DNA from: Rhizobiaceae bacterium CPCC 101076
GTDB lineage: Bacteria; Pseudomonadota; Alphaproteobacteria; Rhizobiales; Methylopilaceae
Assembly (NCBI GenBank): GCA_003347645.1
Contig: QDFX01000012.1
Coordinates: 1-64,000, forward strand
Length of the DNA stretch: 64,000 bases
Reading direction: 5' to 3'
Shown one piece after another: positions 25,501 through 34,908 of the stretch; within the stretch, counting starts at the first letter, position 1; each line of letters begins with the position of its first letter. The notes under the pieces are model-generated. The model made no database searches and was not told where the DNA came from. It saw only the letters and a list, made by a program, of their open reading frames with translations. A program made the translations under genes and the position numbers.

Positions 25501-27282
25501 ATGGCGAAGAAGATCGCGAAGCAACAGATGACCGGCGCCGAGATCGTGGTTCGGGCTTTGCTCGACCAGGGCGTGGATACCATTTTCGGCTATCCGGGCG
25601 GCGCGGTACTTCCGATCTACGACGCGCTCTTCCAGCAGAACGAGCTCCAGCACATCCTCGCCCGTCACGAGCAGGGCGCGACCCATTCGGCCGAGGGCTA
25701 TGCCCGTTCGACCGGCAAGGTCGGCGTCGTCCTCGTGACCTCGGGTCCGGGCGCGACGAACGCCGTCACCGGCATGGTCGACGCACTGATGGATTCGATC
25801 CCGCTCGTCGTCATCACCGGCCAGGTCCCGACCCATCTGATCGGCACCGACGCGTTCCAGGAATGCGATACCGTCGGCATCACCCGCGCCGCGACCAAGC
25901 ACAATTATCTGGTCAAGGACGTCAACGATCTCGCGCGCATCCTGCACGAGGCGTTCTACGTCGCGCGCTCCGGCCGCCCCGGCCCCGTTCTGGTCGATAT
26001 CCCGAAGGATCTGCAGTTCGCTGCCGGTCTCTACACCGGTCCCGAGAATGTCTCGCATCCGACCTATCAGCCGCGTGTGAAGGGCGACGAGGACCGCATC
26101 CGCGCGGCGGTCGAGTTGATGGCATCGGCCAGGAAGCCGGTCTTCTACACCGGCGGCGGCATCATCAATTCGGGGCCAGAAGCGAGCGAGGCGCTGCGCG
26201 AGCTCGTCCACGCGACCGGCTTTCCGATCACCTCGACCCTGATGGGCCTCGGCGCCTTTCCGGCATCCGACAAGCAATGGCTCGGCATGCTCGGCATGCA
26301 CGGCACCTACGAAGCCAATCACACGATGCATGATTGCGACGTGATGATCTGCCTCGGCGCCCGCTTCGACGACCGCGTCACCGGCCGCGTCGATGCGTTC
26401 TCGCCGGGCTCGAAGAAGATCCACGTCGATATTGACCCGTCCTCGATCAACAAGATCATCAAGGTCGATATCCCGATCATCGGCGACGTCGGCAACGTCA
26501 TCAAGGAGATGCTGCGTCTCTGGAAGGACGAGAAGAAGAAAGCCGACAAGGACGCGCTGAAGGACTGGTGGAAGCAGATCGGCCGCTGGCGTTCGCGCAA
26601 GAGCCTCAACTACACGGGCTCGAAAAACATCATCAAGCCGCAATACGCGGTCGAGCGGCTCTACGAGGCCACCAAGGGCCGTGAGACCTATGTCACGACC
26701 GAGGTCGGCCAGCACCAGATGTGGGCCGCGCAGTACTATCATTTCGAGCAGCCAAACCGCTGGATGACCTCGGGCGGCCTCGGAACGATGGGCTATGGCC
26801 TGCCAGCCGCGATCGGCGCGCAGGTCGCGCATCCGGACGCACTCGTCTGCTGCATCGCGGGCGAGGCCTCGGTCCTGATGAACATGCAGGAGATGTCGAC
26901 CGCCACGCAGTTCCGCCTGCCGATCAAGGTCTTCATCCTGAACAACGAATATATGGGCATGGTCCGCCAGTGGCAGCAACTGCTCCACGGCGCTCGCTAT
27001 TCGCAGTCGTACTCAGAGGCGCTGCCGGACTTCGTGAAGCTCGCGGAGGCCTATGGCGGCAAGGGCATTCGTTGCGAAGACCCGGCCGAGCTCGACCAGA
27101 AGATCCAGGAAATGCTGGATTACGACGGTCCGGTCCTGTTCGACTGCCGCGTCGAGAAGGTCGAGAACTGCTTCCCGATGATCCCGTCGGGCAAGGCCCA
27201 CAACGACATGATCCTGGGCGATGCCGCGGCGGCCGAGGACATCGGCTCGGTCATCTCCGAAGAGGGCAAGGTCCTCGTCTGA
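25501..27282 (+). CDS. ilvI: Acetolactate synthase large subunit
   Basis: ThDP-dependent first enzyme of valine/isoleucine synthesis. 593 residues with GADIV-like MTGAEIVVRALLDQGVDTIF, the pyrophosphate-proximal FGYPGGAVLPIYDAL (catalytic Glu follows in ARHEQGATHSAEGYAR), FAD region and C-terminal GEASVLMN...NNEYMGMVRQWQ cofactor motif. The motif has GEA instead of GDG/GDA, which I recall as normal in alphaproteobacterial members. I start it at ATG 25501 after GGGCGGAGAA; the longer frame would be translated through the attenuator terminator. ilvH and ilvC follow. Confidence 0.97.
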   Translation: MAKKIAKQQMTGAEIVVRALLDQGVDTIFGYPGGAVLPIYDALFQQNELQHILARHEQGATHSAEGYARSTGKVGVVLVTSGPGATNAVTGMVDALMDSIPLVVITGQVPTHLIGTDAFQECDTVGITRAATKHNYLVKDVNDLARILHEAFYVARSGRPGPVLVDIPKDLQFAAGLYTGPENVSHPTYQPRVKGDEDRIRAAVELMASARKPVFYTGGGIINSGPEASEALRELVHATGFPITSTLMGLGAFPASDKQWLGMLGMHGTYEANHTMHDCDVMICLGARFDDRVTGRVDAFSPGSKKIHVDIDPSSINKIIKVDIPIIGDVGNVIKEMLRLWKDEKKKADKDALKDWWKQIGRWRSRKSLNYTGSKNIIKPQYAVERLYEATKGRETYVTTEVGQHQMWAAQYYHFEQPNRWMTSGGLGTMGYGLPAAIGAQVAHPDALVCCIAGEASVLMNMQEMSTATQFRLPIKVFILNNEYMGMVRQWQQLLHGARYSQSYSEALPDFVKLAEAYGGKGIRCEDPAELDQKIQEMLDYDGPVLFDCRVEKVENCFPMIPSGKAHNDMILGDAAAAEDIGSVISEEGKVLV

Positions 27283-27329
27283 CGACATGTCAGGGCGCGG
27301 CGGGGGGCCGCGTCCGACGACACTCGTAG

Positions 27330-27351
27330 GCCGGGGGCTCCTGCCCCCGGC
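27330..27351 (+). other. Perfect intergenic hairpin between ilvI and ilvH
   Basis: GCCGGGGGC (27330-27338) pairs with GCCCCCGGC (27343-27351) around TCCT. No T-run follows, so it is more likely an mRNA processing or stability hairpin between two co-transcribed genes than a terminator. It ends about 15 bases before the ilvH start. Confidence 0.5.
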
Positions 27352-27366
27352 GATTGAAAGCGCACA

Positions 27367-27882
27367 ATGCTCTCCCAAAAAGAACCCATCGAACGCCATG
27401 TCCTGTCTGTCCTCGTGGACAACGAACCGGGCGTACTCGGCCGCGTCGTCGGCCTCTTCTCCGGCCGCGGCTACAATATCGAGAGCCTGACGGTCTCCGA
27501 GATCGAGCACGACAAGCATCGCTCCCGCATCACCATCGTCACCTCCGGCACGCCGGCGATTATCGACCAGATCGAGGCCCAGCTCGGCCGCCTCGTGCCG
27601 GTTCATCGCGTGGTCGACCTCTCCAATTCCGGCCCGATGGTCGAGCGCGAGCTCGCGCTCATCAAGGTCGCCGGCAAGGGCGAGATCCGCGCCGAGGCGC
27701 TGCGTCTGGCCGAGGCCTTCCGCGCCCGCGTCATGGACGCGACGATCGAAAGCTTCGTCTTCGAGCTCACCGGAAAGTCGGACAAGCTGGATCAGTTCAT
27801 CTCGCTTATGCTGCCGCTCGGCCTTGTTGAAGTGTCCCGCACCGGCGTCGCCGCGATCTCGCGCGGCCCCAAGGGGATGTAA
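27367..27882 (+). CDS. ilvH: Acetolactate synthase small (regulatory) subunit
   Basis: 171 residues. An N-terminal ACT domain (RHVLSVLVDNEPGVLGRVVG, LFSGRGYNIESLTVSEIE) binds valine for feedback inhibition, and a C-terminal domain (EIRAEALRLAEAFRARVMD, then SDKLDQFISLMLPLGLVEVS) activates the catalytic subunit. Normal length for the family. Downstream of ilvI and upstream of ilvC in the same orientation. Confidence 0.97.
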   Translation: MLSQKEPIERHVLSVLVDNEPGVLGRVVGLFSGRGYNIESLTVSEIEHDKHRSRITIVTSGTPAIIDQIEAQLGRLVPVHRVVDLSNSGPMVERELALIKVAGKGEIRAEALRLAEAFRARVMDATIESFVFELTGKSDKLDQFISLMLPLGLVEVSRTGVAAISRGPKGM

Positions 27883-27888
27883 GTCTGA

Positions 27889-29019
<1,131 letters not shown>

Positions 29020-29044
29020 TCGCCATCGTCGGCCGACATGATCG

Positions 29045-29071
29045 AGCCCCGGCCATCGCGCCGGGGCTTTT
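29045..29071 (+). terminator. Rho-independent terminator after ilvC
   Basis: AGCCCCGG (29045-29052) pairs with CCGGGGCT (29061-29068) and is followed by TTT. It closes the ilv genes and lies inside an in-frame 5' extension of the HAD gene, which argues for the later HAD start at 29092. Confidence 0.88.
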
Positions 29072-29091
29072 CAGTTCAGGGGGAATATCGC

Positions 29092-29766
29092 GTGCTGGTC
29101 ATCTTCGATTGCGACGGCGTGCTCGTCGATTCCGAAATCCTCGCTCTGCGGCTGATGGCCGAACGGTTGACGGAGGCCGGCTTTCCGATCGAGGTCGAGG
29201 ACATGCTCGGCCGCTTCGCCGGGTTCACCGACGAGCAGACAATCCACATCCTCGAGGAGGAGTTCGGCCGGGGCATTCCGGACAGCTTCCTCGCCGATTA
29301 TTCCGCCGAGCTCGACAAGCGCCTGCCGAACGTCCAGATCATCCCCGGCGCTCAGGAGGTGCTCGACCTGATCGACGCGCCGCGCTGCGTCTGCTCGAAT
29401 TCCGAGACGCACCGCCTCAAGATCACGCTCGGCGCGACCGGGCTGTGGGACCGGTTCCGGCCCTACATCTTCTCGGCGCGCGAAGTCGGCGAAAAGAGGC
29501 CGAAGCCGGCGCCGGACGTCTATCTTCATGCCGCGAAGGAGATGGGCGTCGCTCCTGCCGATACCATCGTCATCGAGGATTCGGTTGCCGGCGTTGCGGG
29601 CGCGGTCAAGGCGGGCATGCGGGTGATCGGCTTCGTCGGAGCTTCGCATCAGCAACCCGGCGCCAGCGAGGCCTTGACCGATGCCGGGGCGGAGACGGTG
29701 GTACGCCGCCTCGTCGACGCGGCGGCAGTGGTCGAAGCCTTCAAGGGCTGGCGCGATCCGGGCTGA
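29092..29766 (+). CDS. HAD family hydrolase (phosphoglycolate phosphatase/beta-PGM-like)
   Basis: 224-residue haloacid dehalogenase-type phosphatase. Motif I IFDCDGVLVDSE (residues 4-15, nucleophile Asp), motif II VCSNSETHRLK, motif III Lys in GEKRPKPAPDVYL and motif IV VIEDSVAGVAGAVKAGMRVI are all present; the alpha-helical cap lies between motifs I and II. Substrate likely a small phosphosugar, not determinable here. GTG 29092 with AGGGGGA upstream is preferred because an earlier start would place the ilvC terminator inside the gene. Confidence 0.88.
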   Translation: MLVIFDCDGVLVDSEILALRLMAERLTEAGFPIEVEDMLGRFAGFTDEQTIHILEEEFGRGIPDSFLADYSAELDKRLPNVQIIPGAQEVLDLIDAPRCVCSNSETHRLKITLGATGLWDRFRPYIFSAREVGEKRPKPAPDVYLHAAKEMGVAPADTIVIEDSVAGVAGAVKAGMRVIGFVGASHQQPGASEALTDAGAETVVRRLVDAAAVVEAFKGWRDPG

Positions 29767-29851
29767 CGTTTCGCGTGATGGCAGTCATCACGCCTTTTCG
29801 CTTTGCCGCCTGCCAACTCTGCCCTAAAGCGCATCCTCTCGAAGGTGCGTC

Positions 29852-30700
29852 ATGAACATCCTGTCCATCCAGTCCTGGGTCGCCTACGGCCATGTCGGCA
29901 ATGCGTCGGCGGTTTTTCCGATGCAGCGCCTCGGCCACGAGGTCTGGGCCGTCAACACGGTCCAGTTCTCCAACCACACCGGCTACGGCGCCTGGAAAGG
30001 CCAGGTTTTCTCCGGCGAGGCGATCCGCGAGGTCGTCGACGGCATCGCCGAGCGCGGCGTGCTCGGGACCTGCGACGGCGTGCTGTCCGGTTATATGGGC
30101 GATGCCTCGATCGGCGAGGCGATCCTCGACGCCGTCGAGCGGGTGAAGACGGCGCATCCCGGCGCGCTCTATTGCTGCGACCCGGTGATCGGCGATGTCG
30201 GGCGCGGCGTGTTCGTGCGGCCTGGCATTCCGGAATTCATGAAGGCGCGCGCGGTCCCGGCCGCCGACATCATCACGCCGAACCATTTCGAGCTCGAACT
30301 TCTGTCCGGCATGGAAGTGAAGGGAACAGAGGACCTGGCCCGCGCACTCGACGCAGTCCACGAACTCGGCCCCAAAGTGGTGGTCGTCACCAGCCTGCAA
30401 ACGGACGACACGCCGCTCGGCTCACTCGATCTCGTTGTCTCCGATGCCGGCAAACGTTCGCGCGTCCGCACGCCGCTTCTCCCAGTCTCGGTCAACGGGG
30501 CAGGGGACGCGATCGCCGCTCTGTTCTTCGTCCACTTCATGGAGACCGGCAGCGCTGCCGAGGCTTTGGCTCGCGCGGCATCGTCGGTCTACGGCCTCCT
30601 CAAGCGCACATCGGACGCCGGATCGCGGGAGATCCTGTCTGTCGCCGCGCAGGACGAGTTCGTGAAGCCGACCACCCGCTTCGAGGCTGAGCCGCTATGA
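29852..30700 (+). CDS. pdxY: Pyridoxal kinase PdxY
   Basis: ATP-dependent kinase of the vitamin B6 salvage pathway. 282 residues of ribokinase-like fold: N-terminal MNILSIQSWVAYGHVGNASA, VNTVQFSNHTGYGAWKGQVF, DPVIGDVGRGVFV, ITPNHFELELLSG and the catalytic GAGDAIAALF motif (anionic hole and base). The phzF-like gene overlaps its stop (ATGA), and a Nudix gene overlaps that one, making a compact three-gene unit. Confidence 0.95.
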   Translation: MNILSIQSWVAYGHVGNASAVFPMQRLGHEVWAVNTVQFSNHTGYGAWKGQVFSGEAIREVVDGIAERGVLGTCDGVLSGYMGDASIGEAILDAVERVKTAHPGALYCCDPVIGDVGRGVFVRPGIPEFMKARAVPAADIITPNHFELELLSGMEVKGTEDLARALDAVHELGPKVVVVTSLQTDDTPLGSLDLVVSDAGKRSRVRTPLLPVSVNGAGDAIAALFFVHFMETGSAAEALARAASSVYGLLKRTSDAGSREILSVAAQDEFVKPTTRFEAEPL

Positions 30701-31605
30701 AATCCCGTCGTTTCGTCACGCTCGACGTCTTCACCGACAAGCGGTTCACCGGCAACCAGCTTGCGGTTGTTCTCGACTCCGAGGGACTTGAGACCGAGGC
30801 GATGCAGGCCATCGCCCGCGAGTTCAACCTGTCGGAGACCGTGTTCGTCCAACCGCCGCAGGACTCGGTCAATCTCTCCGCCGTGCGCATCTTCATGCCC
30901 GGTGGAGAACTGCCTTTCGCCGGCCATCCGACGGTCGGCTCGGCCGTCCTGCTCGCGATGCTCAACAAGGCCAGCATCGGCCACGACCTGAACTTCACCA
31001 TCGAGGAGAAGATCGGTCTCGTCCCGTGCACGGTCCGTCTGTCTGCAAGCGATACCGGCCGCGCGCGGTTCGAGCTGCCGAAGCTACCTTATGAAGCCGG
31101 CGAGGCGGCACCCGCCGCAGACATCGCGGAGGCGCTCGGGCTGGACGCCTCCGACATCGGGTTCGGCAATCACGTGCCGAGCCGGTTCGGCGTCGGTGCT
31201 CCCTTCACCTTCGTGCCGCTGAAGTCGCGCGATGCGCTCGATCGCGCCGCGATCCATGCACAGCATTGGGCTAAGGCTTTCGGCACCGATTCTCACAACG
31301 CTGCACATCTCTACACGCCGGGTGGTGTCAGTCCCGATGCCAGCTTCGACACCCGCATGTTCGCGCCGGGAATGGGCGTCACCGAAGACCCGGCGACCGG
31401 CTCGGCGGCCGCGAGCTTCGCGGGCGTGCTGATGAAATTCCAGCCATCCGGCAATGGCCAGCACACCTATGTCATCGAGCAGGGCCGCGTGATGGGCCGC
31501 CCGAGCCGCATCGTGCTCGGCCTCGACGTCTGGGACGGCGCGCTGACTGGAGGTACGATCGGCGGCGAGGCGGTCGTCGTATCTGAGGGCACCATCACCG
31601 CATGA
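30697..31605 (+). CDS. PhzF family protein
   Basis: 302-residue protein of the PhzF/diaminopimelate-epimerase fold, two similar halves. Motifs include VTLDVFTDKRFTGNQLAVVL (residues 7-26), NLSETVFVQPP with the conserved catalytic Glu, RIFMPGGELPFAGHPTVGSA, and GVTEDPATGSAAASFAGVLM. Related proteins isomerise small enols; the actual substrate is unknown. Translationally coupled to pdxY upstream and the Nudix gene downstream. Confidence 0.9.
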   Translation: MKSRRFVTLDVFTDKRFTGNQLAVVLDSEGLETEAMQAIAREFNLSETVFVQPPQDSVNLSAVRIFMPGGELPFAGHPTVGSAVLLAMLNKASIGHDLNFTIEEKIGLVPCTVRLSASDTGRARFELPKLPYEAGEAAPAADIAEALGLDASDIGFGNHVPSRFGVGAPFTFVPLKSRDALDRAAIHAQHWAKAFGTDSHNAAHLYTPGGVSPDASFDTRMFAPGMGVTEDPATGSAAASFAGVLMKFQPSGNGQHTYVIEQGRVMGRPSRIVLGLDVWDGALTGGTIGGEAVVVSEGTITA

Positions 31606-32324
31606 GCATCTTGAATCCGTCCGGCAGGGCTCCCATCGTGGGCGACGTCACGTCGTTCGAATGCCGGATGGTCGACGAGGTGTGGCCCTGGGCGGAGAAC
31701 AATTCCGCCGCCATTGCCGCGAACTGGGCCACGGCCAAGGCCAGGAAGCCGGAACTGTTCGACGGCGAGGTGATCATCGCCCGTAGTGTCGAGATCACGG
31801 GTTCCCAACTCGTCTCGACACATACGATCGTCTCGTACTCCGCGCTGATGTATTGGCAGAGCCTCAATTTCCCTCCGGCCGGCGCCTTCAATCTGTTCGG
31901 CGCGGCGGCGGTCGTGACGAGCGATGGCGCGCTACTGTTCGGCCGGATGGCCGCCCACACCAACAATGCCGGCAACCTTTACTTCCCGTGCGGAACGCCG
32001 GACCGCGCCGACATCGTCGATGACCGGCTCGACATCGAAGGCTCGATCCTTCGCGAACTCGATGAGGAAACCGGCCTCGGCGCTTACCTGACGGCGACGG
32101 ACGATCGCTGGATCGTCTGGGATGGCGGTCTGTTCGGCTGCATGCGCCGCTATGATACGGCGCTCGATGCAGCGCAGGCGGCCGAGGCCGTGGCTGCCTA
32201 TCTGGCGAAGGACGAGAAACCGGAACTGTCCGAAGTCGTTTTCGCACGCGCGATGAGCGACATCGATCAGGCGGTCACCCCGGCTTACGCGCGGGCTATC
32301 GCCTCGCAGATACTGCCCGACTGA
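31602..32324 (+). CDS. Nudix-like hydrolase
   Basis: 240 residues. A Nudix domain occupies the centre; the helix motif reads RELDEETGL, matching REUxEExGU, but the Glu usually 8 residues earlier is not at its standard place (the region is DRLDIEGSIL), so the box is degenerate at its start. GNLYFPCGTPDR precedes it. The N-terminal ~90 residues are not recognisably Nudix. Substrate probably a nucleoside diphosphate derivative, unproven. ATGA overlap with the PhzF gene. Confidence 0.75.
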   Translation: MSILNPSGRAPIVGDVTSFECRMVDEVWPWAENNSAAIAANWATAKARKPELFDGEVIIARSVEITGSQLVSTHTIVSYSALMYWQSLNFPPAGAFNLFGAAAVVTSDGALLFGRMAAHTNNAGNLYFPCGTPDRADIVDDRLDIEGSILRELDEETGLGAYLTATDDRWIVWDGGLFGCMRRYDTALDAAQAAEAVAAYLAKDEKPELSEVVFARAMSDIDQAVTPAYARAIASQILPD

Positions 32325-32597
32325 TCACTGCAGCTGGGGCGGATAGCCGTAGCGCTTCTTGGTCGCCAACACGGCCTGGATCGCGGCGTCGTTCTGGCCC
32401 GCTTTGCAGAGTTCGTTGGTCTTGACCAAGTCCGCGCTCGCCTTGGCGTAGATTTCCTTGCCGACGAAGCCGATGCGGAGATCGTTGTCGAGCAGCTTCT
32501 GATACTTCGTGATCTGGACCTTGCAGTCGACCTTCTGCGCGAAAGCGGGCGAGGCAGTCAGCATAATTGCTGCGAGAAGAAGCGGAAGACGCGGCAT
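32325..32597 (-). CDS. Small exported protein of unknown function
   Basis: 90 residues from ATG 32597: signal peptide MPRLPLLLAAIMLTASPAFA, then a helical domain KVDCKVQITKYQKLLDNDLR with two Cys (about residues 25 and 63) that could form a disulfide, ending YGYPPQLQ. No family recognised. It converges directly on the Nudix gene with no spacing, so the two 3' ends abut. Confidence 0.65.
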   Translation of the reverse strand: MPRLPLLLAAIMLTASPAFAQKVDCKVQITKYQKLLDNDLRIGFVGKEIYAKASADLVKTNELCKAGQNDAAIQAVLATKKRYGYPPQLQ

Positions 32598-32778
32598 GGA
32601 TACCCCCGGAAACACGCCTCAAGGATTAGGCAGCGGGACCCAAGCGGGCAAGACGGACGAAGGTCTCGACTTGCCCGACACACAGGAAGTCGGCTATCAA
32701 GCCGCTCTGCCGCGCACACGGTTTGGTAATCGGCGTGCGGCAGAGTTGAACGACAGGCGCAAACGGAACGCGACGACC

Positions 32779-32874
32779 ATGCTGGTCCGCACCACGATCG
32801 ACGACAAGACCGCACGGCGTTTCGCCGCCGGCGTCGCGCGCCTTCTTTCCGGGCTCCTTCTTAGCCGCCCCTGA
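32779..32874 (+). CDS. Candidate leucine-rich leader peptide of leuA
   Basis: A 31-codon frame ending 106 bp before leuA. Its C-terminus reads R-L-L-S-G-L-L-L-S-R-P-stop: five Leu codons (CTT CTT .. CTC CTT CTT) between 32842 and 32862. Leu-rich leaders in front of leuA are the hallmark of transcription attenuation by leucine. The exact start is uncertain (ATG 32779 preceded by GGAACG); the frame is open further upstream. The stop codon is part of a perfect 8-bp inverted repeat (32868-32907). Confidence 0.6.
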   Translation: MLVRTTIDDKTARRFAAGVARLLSGLLLSRP

Positions 32875-32907
32875 GGGCCGGCCGGGCTTTGCCTGGGCGC
32901 TCAGGGG
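32868..32907 (+). promoter_or_regulatory. Candidate leuA attenuator hairpin
   Basis: CCCCTGAG (32868-32875) and CTCAGGGG (32900-32907) are perfect inverted repeats; CCGGGC-TTT-GCCTGG extends the stem inside. The left arm overlaps the stop codon of the Leu-rich leader frame, so a translating ribosome would interfere with folding. There is no clear U-tract after it, so termination might be rho-dependent or the hairpin may act as the anti-structure. Confidence 0.5.
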
Positions 32908-32980
32908 ACTTTGACCGCTCAGAAGACAAACCCAACCCGCGCTGACCAGGCCGGGCGAAAAATTCAGAAGGCAGTTTCCG

Positions 32981-34528
32981 ATGACGAATTCCGCAAGCGA
33001 CCGCGTCGTAATCTTCGACACCACCCTGCGCGACGGCGAGCAGTGTCCCGGGGCCTCGATGACCTTCGAGGAGAAGCTCGAAGTCGCCGAACTCCTGGAG
33101 GAGATGGGCGTCGACATCATCGAGGCCGGCTTCCCGATCGCCAGCGTCGGCGATTTCGAGAGCGTGCAGGAGATCGCCCGCCGCGCCAAGAAGGCCGTCA
33201 TCGCGGGTCTGGCCCGCGCCATTCCCGGTGACATCGCCCGTGCCGGCGAGGCCGTGCGTCTCGCCCAGCGCGGCCGCATCCACACTTTTGTGTCGACCTC
33301 GCCGATCCATCTGGAACACCAGATGCGCAAGACGCAGGAGCAGGTGATCGAGATCATCGCCGCGACGGTCGCGCAGGCGCGCAATCTCGTCGAGGACGTC
33401 GAGTGGTCGGCGATGGATGCGACCCGCACTCCGCTGGATTACCTGGCGCGCTGCGTCGAGACCGCCATCAAGGCCGGCGCGACCACGATCAACCTGCCGG
33501 ACACGGTCGGCTATTCGACCCCGGACGAATACGCCCACATGTTCCGGACCATGATCGAGAAGGTACCGAACGCCGATCAGGCGATCTTCTCGACCCATTG
33601 CCATGACGATCTGGGTCTGGCCGTCGCGAATTCGCTGGCCGGCGTCGCCGGTGGCGCGCGGCAGATCGAATGCACGATCAATGGCCTCGGCGAGCGTGCC
33701 GGCAATGCCGCGCTGGAGGAGGTCGTGATGGCGCTCCGCACCCGTCGCGACGTGCTGCCGTATTCGACCGACATCGACGCCACCATGCTGACCCGCGCTT
33801 CCAAGCTGGTCTCGGCCGTCACCTCGTTCCCGGTCCAGTACAACAAGGCCATCGTCGGCCGGAACGCCTTCGCGCACGAGAGCGGCATCCATCAGGACGG
33901 CATGCTGAAGAACGCGCAGACCTACGAGATCATGACGCCGGAATCGGTGGGCGTGACCAAGACCTCGCTGGTGATGGGCAAGCATTCCGGCCGCGCCGCC
34001 TTCCGCACCAAGCTGAAGGATCTCGGCTACCAACTGGGCGAGAACGCGTTCGAGGACGCCTTCAACCAGTTCAAGGCATTGGCCGACCGCAAGAAGCACG
34101 TCTACGACGAGGACATCGAGGCGCTGGTCGATCAGGAGATCGCGCTGGCCGACGACCGTATCAAGGTGCTGTCGCTGACGGTGATCGCCGGCACGCTCGG
34201 CGCCCAGTCGACGGTGACGCTCGATATCGACGGCGAGCACAAGACGGTGCAGGAAACCGGCAACGGCCCGGTCGATGCGATCTTCAACTCGATCAAGACG
34301 CTCGTTCCGAACGAAGCGGTGTTGGAGCTCTATCAGGTCCACGCCGTGACCGAGGGCACCGACGCCCAGGCCGAGGTTTCGGTCCGTCTCACCGAGAACG
34401 GCAAGACCGTTACCGGCCGTGCCGCGGACCCGGATACACTCGTCGCGTCCGCCCGCGCCTATGTGGCCGGCCTCAACAAGCTGATGATCAAGCGCAACAC
34501 GGTTGGCGCCCAGGTCATGATGGCCTGA
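32981..34528 (+). CDS. leuA: 2-isopropylmalate synthase
   Basis: First committed enzyme of leucine synthesis: condenses acetyl-CoA with 2-ketoisovalerate. 515 residues, bacterial type 1 length. Catalytic TIM barrel with FDTTLRDGEQCPGASM (residues 11-26, metal Asp), STHCHDDLGLAVANS (HxH metal ligands near 207-209) and GLGERAGNAALEEVVMAL; C-terminal LeuA dimer/allosteric domain about 385-515 for leucine feedback. RBS AGAAGG upstream of the ATG. Preceded by a Leu-rich leader and followed by a strong terminator. Confidence 0.97.
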   Translation: MTNSASDRVVIFDTTLRDGEQCPGASMTFEEKLEVAELLEEMGVDIIEAGFPIASVGDFESVQEIARRAKKAVIAGLARAIPGDIARAGEAVRLAQRGRIHTFVSTSPIHLEHQMRKTQEQVIEIIAATVAQARNLVEDVEWSAMDATRTPLDYLARCVETAIKAGATTINLPDTVGYSTPDEYAHMFRTMIEKVPNADQAIFSTHCHDDLGLAVANSLAGVAGGARQIECTINGLGERAGNAALEEVVMALRTRRDVLPYSTDIDATMLTRASKLVSAVTSFPVQYNKAIVGRNAFAHESGIHQDGMLKNAQTYEIMTPESVGVTKTSLVMGKHSGRAAFRTKLKDLGYQLGENAFEDAFNQFKALADRKKHVYDEDIEALVDQEIALADDRIKVLSLTVIAGTLGAQSTVTLDIDGEHKTVQETGNGPVDAIFNSIKTLVPNEAVLELYQVHAVTEGTDAQAEVSVRLTENGKTVTGRAADPDTLVASARAYVAGLNKLMIKRNTVGAQVMMA

Positions 34529-34557
34529 TCTCGTGCGCAGGCTGCACGGAAATGAGA

Positions 34558-34581
34558 GCCGCCCTTCGGGGCGGCTTTTTT
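34558..34581 (+). terminator. Rho-independent terminator after leuA
   Basis: GCCGCCC (34558-34564) and GGGCGGC (34569-34575) with a TTCG loop, followed by TTTTTT. Textbook intrinsic terminator. Confidence 0.95.
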
Positions 34582-34737
34582 CATGACAAAGTAGTGATCG
34601 AAATCAGTTGCAACCCCGATTGACTGTCGTTTTCCGCCGATTACAGTGCCGGGTTATCTCAGAAGCTTATCGTGGCCAGTAATCGGAGCGGATCGCGCGC
34701 TCCAAGTCGTGTCTTCGCGAAAGTCGTGAGGGATTCG

Positions 34738-34908
34738 ATGGAATATGAAATCAAGCGGCCCGACATTCTTTTCCGTCTGCGTTTCTACGCCGACGATATT
34801 GAAGATGTGCCGGAGAGCGATCTGATCAGCATCCTGCAAGAAGCGGCCGAACTCATCGAGACGCTCCGTGACAGCGTCAACGGGACCGAGCGTCTGGCTC
34901 GGGCCTAA
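34738..34908 (+). CDS. Small hypothetical protein
   Basis: 56 residues from ATG 34738 (MEYEIKRPDILFRLRFYADD), acidic in the C-terminal half with a likely amphipathic helix (DLISILQEAAELIETLRDSV). No family recognised. GTGAGGGA precedes this ATG; an in-frame GTG at 34672 would give 78 residues with a basic N-terminal extension. The stop overlaps the convergent AraC gene by 4 bases. Coding likelihood is moderate. Confidence 0.5.
   Translation: MEYEIKRPDILFRLRFYADDIEDVPESDLISILQEAAELIETLRDSVNGTERLARA

Noticed and set aside
26850-26900. GEA in place of GDG in the acetolactate synthase cofactor motif
   Set aside because: I considered a loss-of-function change, but I recall this variant as usual in alphaproteobacterial members, and the rest of the motif (NNEYMGMVRQWQ) is intact.
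25438-26988. 516-codon minus-strand frame over ilvI
   Set aside because: Shadow of ilvI with biased composition and no recognisable domain.
27330-27351. Terminator between ilvI and ilvH
   Set aside because: Perfect stem but no T-run, and the next gene belongs to the same enzyme, so I call it a hairpin of unknown role.
32861-34342. 493-codon minus-strand frame over leuA
   Set aside because: Antisense to leuA, whose metal-binding motifs are complete; low-complexity Arg/Asp/Gly composition.
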